Origin: Deltaproteobacteria bacterium
Lineage (GTDB): Bacteria; Desulfobacterota; DSM-4660; Desulfatiglandales; Desulfatiglandaceae
NCBI GenBank assembly: GCA_011051075.1
Contig: DREN01000344.1
Coordinates: 1-7,847, forward strand
Length of the DNA: 7,847 nucleotides
Reading direction: 5' to 3'
The notes under the pieces are model-generated. The model ran no database searches, was not told the DNA's origin, and worked only from the letters and a program-made list of their open reading frames with translations. This document shows positions 6,303 to 7,847 of the stretch, in pieces. Each line of letters begins with the position of its first letter. Position 1 is the stretch's first letter. A program made the translations under genes and the position numbers.

Positions 6303-6377
6303 ATCTCCATTTCTGCCGGTTATTCAGCAGAGCAACTGGGTCAAAACAAGGGCGGAATATCTGGTGAGCCCCTGTAG

Positions 6378-6395
6378 GTGCGGCTTCAGCCGCAC
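6378..6395. repeat. REP-like palindrome GTGCGGCT-TC-AGCCGCAC
   Basis: A perfect 8-bp stem with a 2-nt TC loop, preceded by CTGTAG. The GTAGG(T/A)GCGGCTTCAGCCGC form is known as a dispersed REP-type element in many proteobacterial genomes. It lies 76 nt past the pgeF stop. It may protect 3' ends of transcripts; no T-run follows. Confidence 0.7.
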
Positions 6396-6446
6396 AACTG
6401 GACTGTTAGGCTGTGGGCTGAAGGCTGTTAGGGTCTTTGCTCGGGC

Positions 6447-6477
6447 ATCGCTATCGGGATCGGGATCGGTATCGGGG
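6447..6477. repeat. Imperfect ATCGGG hexamer tract
   Basis: The sequence runs through ATCGCT, ATCGGG, ATCGGG, ATCGGT, ATCGGG in tandem. Such tracts are recurrent in intergenic DNA of some deltaproteobacteria. The ATCGGT unit returns in the hairpin at 6587-6619. Confidence 0.7.
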
Positions 6478-6586
6478 AAAGACGGGACCTGGCCGTGAAA
6501 ACCTGGTGCATTTTCTTGAGATAAGCTCTGTGGCGAGTGGTTAGGGTGTGAAAGGAGACCCTGCTGTTTGTGGGATTTAAGCAATT

Positions 6587-6619
6587 CGATCCCGATTTGG
6601 ATAATCCAAATCGGTATCG
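6587..6619. repeat. 15-bp hairpin with one mismatch
   Basis: CCGATTTGGA (6592-6601) pairs perfectly with TCCAAATCGG (6605-6614) around TAA; after a C/T mismatch the stem continues with CGAT/ATCG (6587-6590 with 6616-6619). No T-run follows on either strand, so a terminator role for pgeF is doubtful. It more likely belongs to the ATCGG repeat family nearby. Confidence 0.65.
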
Positions 6620-6746
6620 GCTAAACAAAGCCAGGTTCCAGTAACCAGACTATTTTCCATCCTTTTGGGCGAGGCCCGGCCCCTTACCGCCGCCGGAGCA
6701 GGCCGGTTTTACCCCATATGGACAGGCGCTCTCCGGCCTGGCCCTG

Positions 6747-6986
6747 TTACCCGCCGAGGATCAGGTCCCAGTAGGCGACTGATCTTTCATCCATTATGCC
6801 GGGTGGTCTGTTCCTGAGGGCCTGTTTGAACTGCTGGTCGGAAAAATATTTTCTCATGACCGGGACGTCGGTATCAAGGCAGTACTGCATAAAATAGACG
6901 AGAAAACGATCCCTGTCCGCCATCACCTGCTCGGGAGGCTCGAACCAGTTTACCCGGAGGGCGATCCGCCTAAGTTCTTCCTGCAA
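6747..6986 (-). CDS. Small conserved-type protein paired with the AbiEii-like toxin (possible antitoxin)
   Basis: A 79-residue protein beginning MQEELRRIALRVNWFEPPEQ. The middle has DRFLVYFMQYCLDTDVPVMRKYF and the end has RPPGIMDERSVAYWDLILGG. I recognise this NWFEPPE...FL..M......PPGI...S.AYW pattern as one met beside AbiEii-type nucleotidyltransferases, but I cannot name a family and its function is unproven. It starts with TTG at 6986, supported by GGAGG exactly 5 nt upstream. It overlaps the toxin's 3' end by 17 nt, so the two are surely co-transcribed and probably translationally coupled. It has no signal peptide, membrane segment or obvious DNA-binding motif, and is predicted soluble. 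Role as antitoxin or accessory subunit is inferred only from position. The order toxin-then-partner is the reverse of classical AbiEi-AbiEii. Confidence 0.8.
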   Translation of the reverse strand: MQEELRRIALRVNWFEPPEQVMADRDRFLVYFMQYCLDTDVPVMRKYFSDQQFKQALRNRPPGIMDERSVAYWDLILGG

Positions 6987-7671
6987 TGTTTCCTCCGATG
7001 GGGCCCCTGGCCGACAGCGTGCGGATGTCCGCTACATCACACTGTTTTACCGCATTGACAAGGTCCTGTCTCACTGTTTCCGGGAGAGTCTCCAGATTTC
7101 CTCCCTCAAAATAGACCAGCGACTTCAGGGTAAGGATTCCATTGTACTGTCTGCCGTAGATGGCCCCGGCCGCAGCTAGACCCACTCTCAGTGAAAATCC
7201 CGGCCTGCTTACGATCGCGTGAATGTCAATATAGTCTTTGGCCTCCACGCGCTGGGAAACGGTGGCACATTTCATTCCCAGCAAGTCCACTAACGAGGCG
7301 ATCCATACCCCGTTATCTGCCCTTTGAGGAGGTTCTATCTGTCCAAGGGACAGGCCTCCAAAGAAGCTCAATTTCACAGGCCTGGCACAGCCGGGCGCCT
7401 CATACAGCACGGTCAAGGTATTGGGGCTCTCCTGAACCCTTCTTGCTTTCTCAAGAAAGGGAATCTCTCGAATCAGACTGTCAGTGGTAAAATCAACGCT
7501 GGAAAAAAAATCGAAGTCAACTGAAACCCGATGCGATAGCCGAAGCGCGATAGCCGTCCCCCCGTATAAGACAAATCTTTCCGGCACATGTCCGAGGCTC
7601 GGCCACAGGGACCGTTGAGCTCGGGTCAGTTTTGAAAGATCAAAACTTGCCGGGGAAACCTGCTGAACCAT
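6970..7671 (-). CDS. Nucleotidyltransferase, AbiEii/AbiGii toxin family
   Basis: A 233-residue protein of the DNA polymerase-beta-like nucleotidyltransferase fold used by AbiEii and MenT toxins, which modify target RNA (tRNA in MenT) and halt growth. Motifs: YGGTAIALRLSHR at 36-48, then VDFDFF at 51-56 with the metal-binding Asp52 and Asp54. VKLSFF at 99-104, LVDLLGMKCA at 127-136 and KDYIDIHAI at 145-153 complete the catalytic pattern. All key residues are intact, so it should be active. ATG 7671 has GAGGG 7 nt upstream. The following small gene overlaps its end. No AbiEi winged-helix antitoxin is seen upstream to the window edge; only a promoter and a structured leader are there, so an upstream antitoxin in this transcript is unlikely. 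Phage defence or plasmid/genome stabilisation are both plausible. The fold is confident; target and biological role are not known. Confidence 0.88.
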   Translation of the reverse strand: MVQQVSPASFDLSKLTRAQRSLWPSLGHVPERFVLYGGTAIALRLSHRVSVDFDFFSSVDFTTDSLIREIPFLEKARRVQESPNTLTVLYEAPGCARPVKLSFFGGLSLGQIEPPQRADNGVWIASLVDLLGMKCATVSQRVEAKDYIDIHAIVSRPGFSLRVGLAAAGAIYGRQYNGILTLKSLVYFEGGNLETLPETVRQDLVNAVKQCDVADIRTLSARGPIGGNIAGRT

Positions 7672-7802
7672 CAGTAAACCCTCGTGCCTGAGAGATCCCT
7701 CTCAAGAGTCAGCCTGGCCTTAATAACTTACCGTGCCCCTCCCCCCATGGGCAGAGGGGATGGATGCCAATATGGACGAGCCGGTAAGGCCCTGCTTTAC
7801 TT
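7672..7802 (-). promoter_or_regulatory. Structured 5' leader of the toxin cassette
   Basis: The transcript leader of about 131 nt contains several nested complementary pairs. CTTACCG (7788-7782) pairs with CGGTAAG (7733-7727). GGCCTTA (7791-7785) can alternatively pair with TAAGGCC (7722-7716). A strong G/C hairpin (CCCCTC...GAGGGG, about 7737-7760) lies inside that helix. CTTGAGAG/CTCTCAGG (7706-7687) forms a hairpin with loop GGAT ending a few nt before the GAGGG ribosome site (7683-7679). The overlap of the first two pairings allows mutually exclusive folds. No known riboswitch consensus fits. Confidence 0.45.
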
Positions 7803-7809
7803 AGAAACA

Positions 7810-7838
7810 ATTATAGAAGGAATCAGGCGAAAGGTCAA
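7810..7838 (-). promoter_or_regulatory. Strong sigma70-type promoter of the toxin cassette
   Basis: On the minus strand TTGACC (7838-7833, five of six) and a perfect TATAAT (7815-7810) are separated by exactly 17 nt. Initiation is expected near 7803. No other gene lies between it and the toxin, so this cassette has its own promoter. It is the best promoter match in the window. Confidence 0.8.
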
Positions 7839-7847
7839 GAAAAGGGG

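Larger units (their letters stand above)
6303..6746. other. Spacer between converging pgeF and toxin cassette
   Basis: No gene is supported here. Open frames on the minus strand translate a simple repeat (a Pro-Ile run) and have no ribosome site. The spacer holds a REP-like palindrome (6378-6395), short GGCTGT/GTTAGG repetitions near 6410-6432, an ATCGGG-type tract (6447-6477), a long hairpin (6587-6619) and an 8-bp inverted repeat CAGGCCGG/CCGGCCTG (6699-6706 with 6733-6740). None has a T-run in the right place to be a clear intrinsic terminator. Confidence 0.6.

Noticed and set aside
6324..6628. Minus-strand small ORFs after pgeF
   Set aside because: They translate the ATCGGG repeat and the REP palindrome, and lack a ribosome site.
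6699..6740. Intrinsic terminator after the toxin cassette
   Set aside because: There is an 8-bp CAGGCCGG/CCGGCCTG stem but a 26-nt loop and no T-run on the minus strand after it.
7679..7706. Glycine riboswitch 3' end (CTCTCAGGCA...GG look-alike) in the toxin leader
   Set aside because: The matching GAGAG strand is only 4 nt away, so the aptamer body is missing; it is a simple hairpin.

Overview
The window looks like chromosomal DNA from a Gram-negative bacterium of deltaproteobacterial type (Desulfobacterota). This rests on the gene families and their order (HisC, Cmk, ribosomal protein S1, an IHF-beta-like protein, PgeF), a long-form SRP RNA with an Alu domain, and intergenic spacers full of short palindromic repeats. 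The taxonomic reading is inference; no marker fixes the species.

Layout. (1) Positions 1-3999, minus strand: hisC (histidinol-phosphate-type aminotransferase), then cmk (CMP kinase), then rpsA (ribosomal protein S1, running off the left edge). A strong sigma70-like promoter lies upstream of hisC (4121-4149), and a weaker candidate lies between cmk and rpsA. (2) Positions 4000-4680: a protein-free spacer with a nested repeat element: a perfect 27-bp inverted repeat around 167 bp, flanked by a direct repeat and two GC-rich hairpins. (3) Positions 4683-6302, plus strand: a promoter with a dyad inside it, a possible 21-codon leader ORF whose stop overlaps the next start (ATGA), an IHF-beta/HU gene, a large SRP RNA of about 273 nt, and pgeF (multicopper oxidase/laccase-like purine nucleoside enzyme). 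(4) Positions 6303-6746: a spacer with REP-like palindromes and an ATCGGG-type simple repeat. (5) Positions 6747-7838, minus strand: a toxin-antitoxin-like cassette with a near-perfect promoter, a structured 5' leader of about 130 nt, an AbiEii-type nucleotidyltransferase, and a small conserved-looking gene that starts with TTG and overlaps it by 17 nt.

The first two transcription units are housekeeping: translation initiation (S1), pyrimidine nucleotide supply (Cmk), amino-acid biosynthesis (HisC), nucleoid architecture (IHF-beta), membrane protein targeting (SRP RNA) and nucleoside/cell-wall quality control (PgeF). They diverge from the repeat-rich spacer. The accessory part is the AbiEii-like cassette. 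It lacks a recognisable AbiEi winged-helix antitoxin in this window and has a different small partner downstream. That cassette and its leader, together with the large SRP RNA, are the most interesting content. Nothing here demonstrates a wholly new system.
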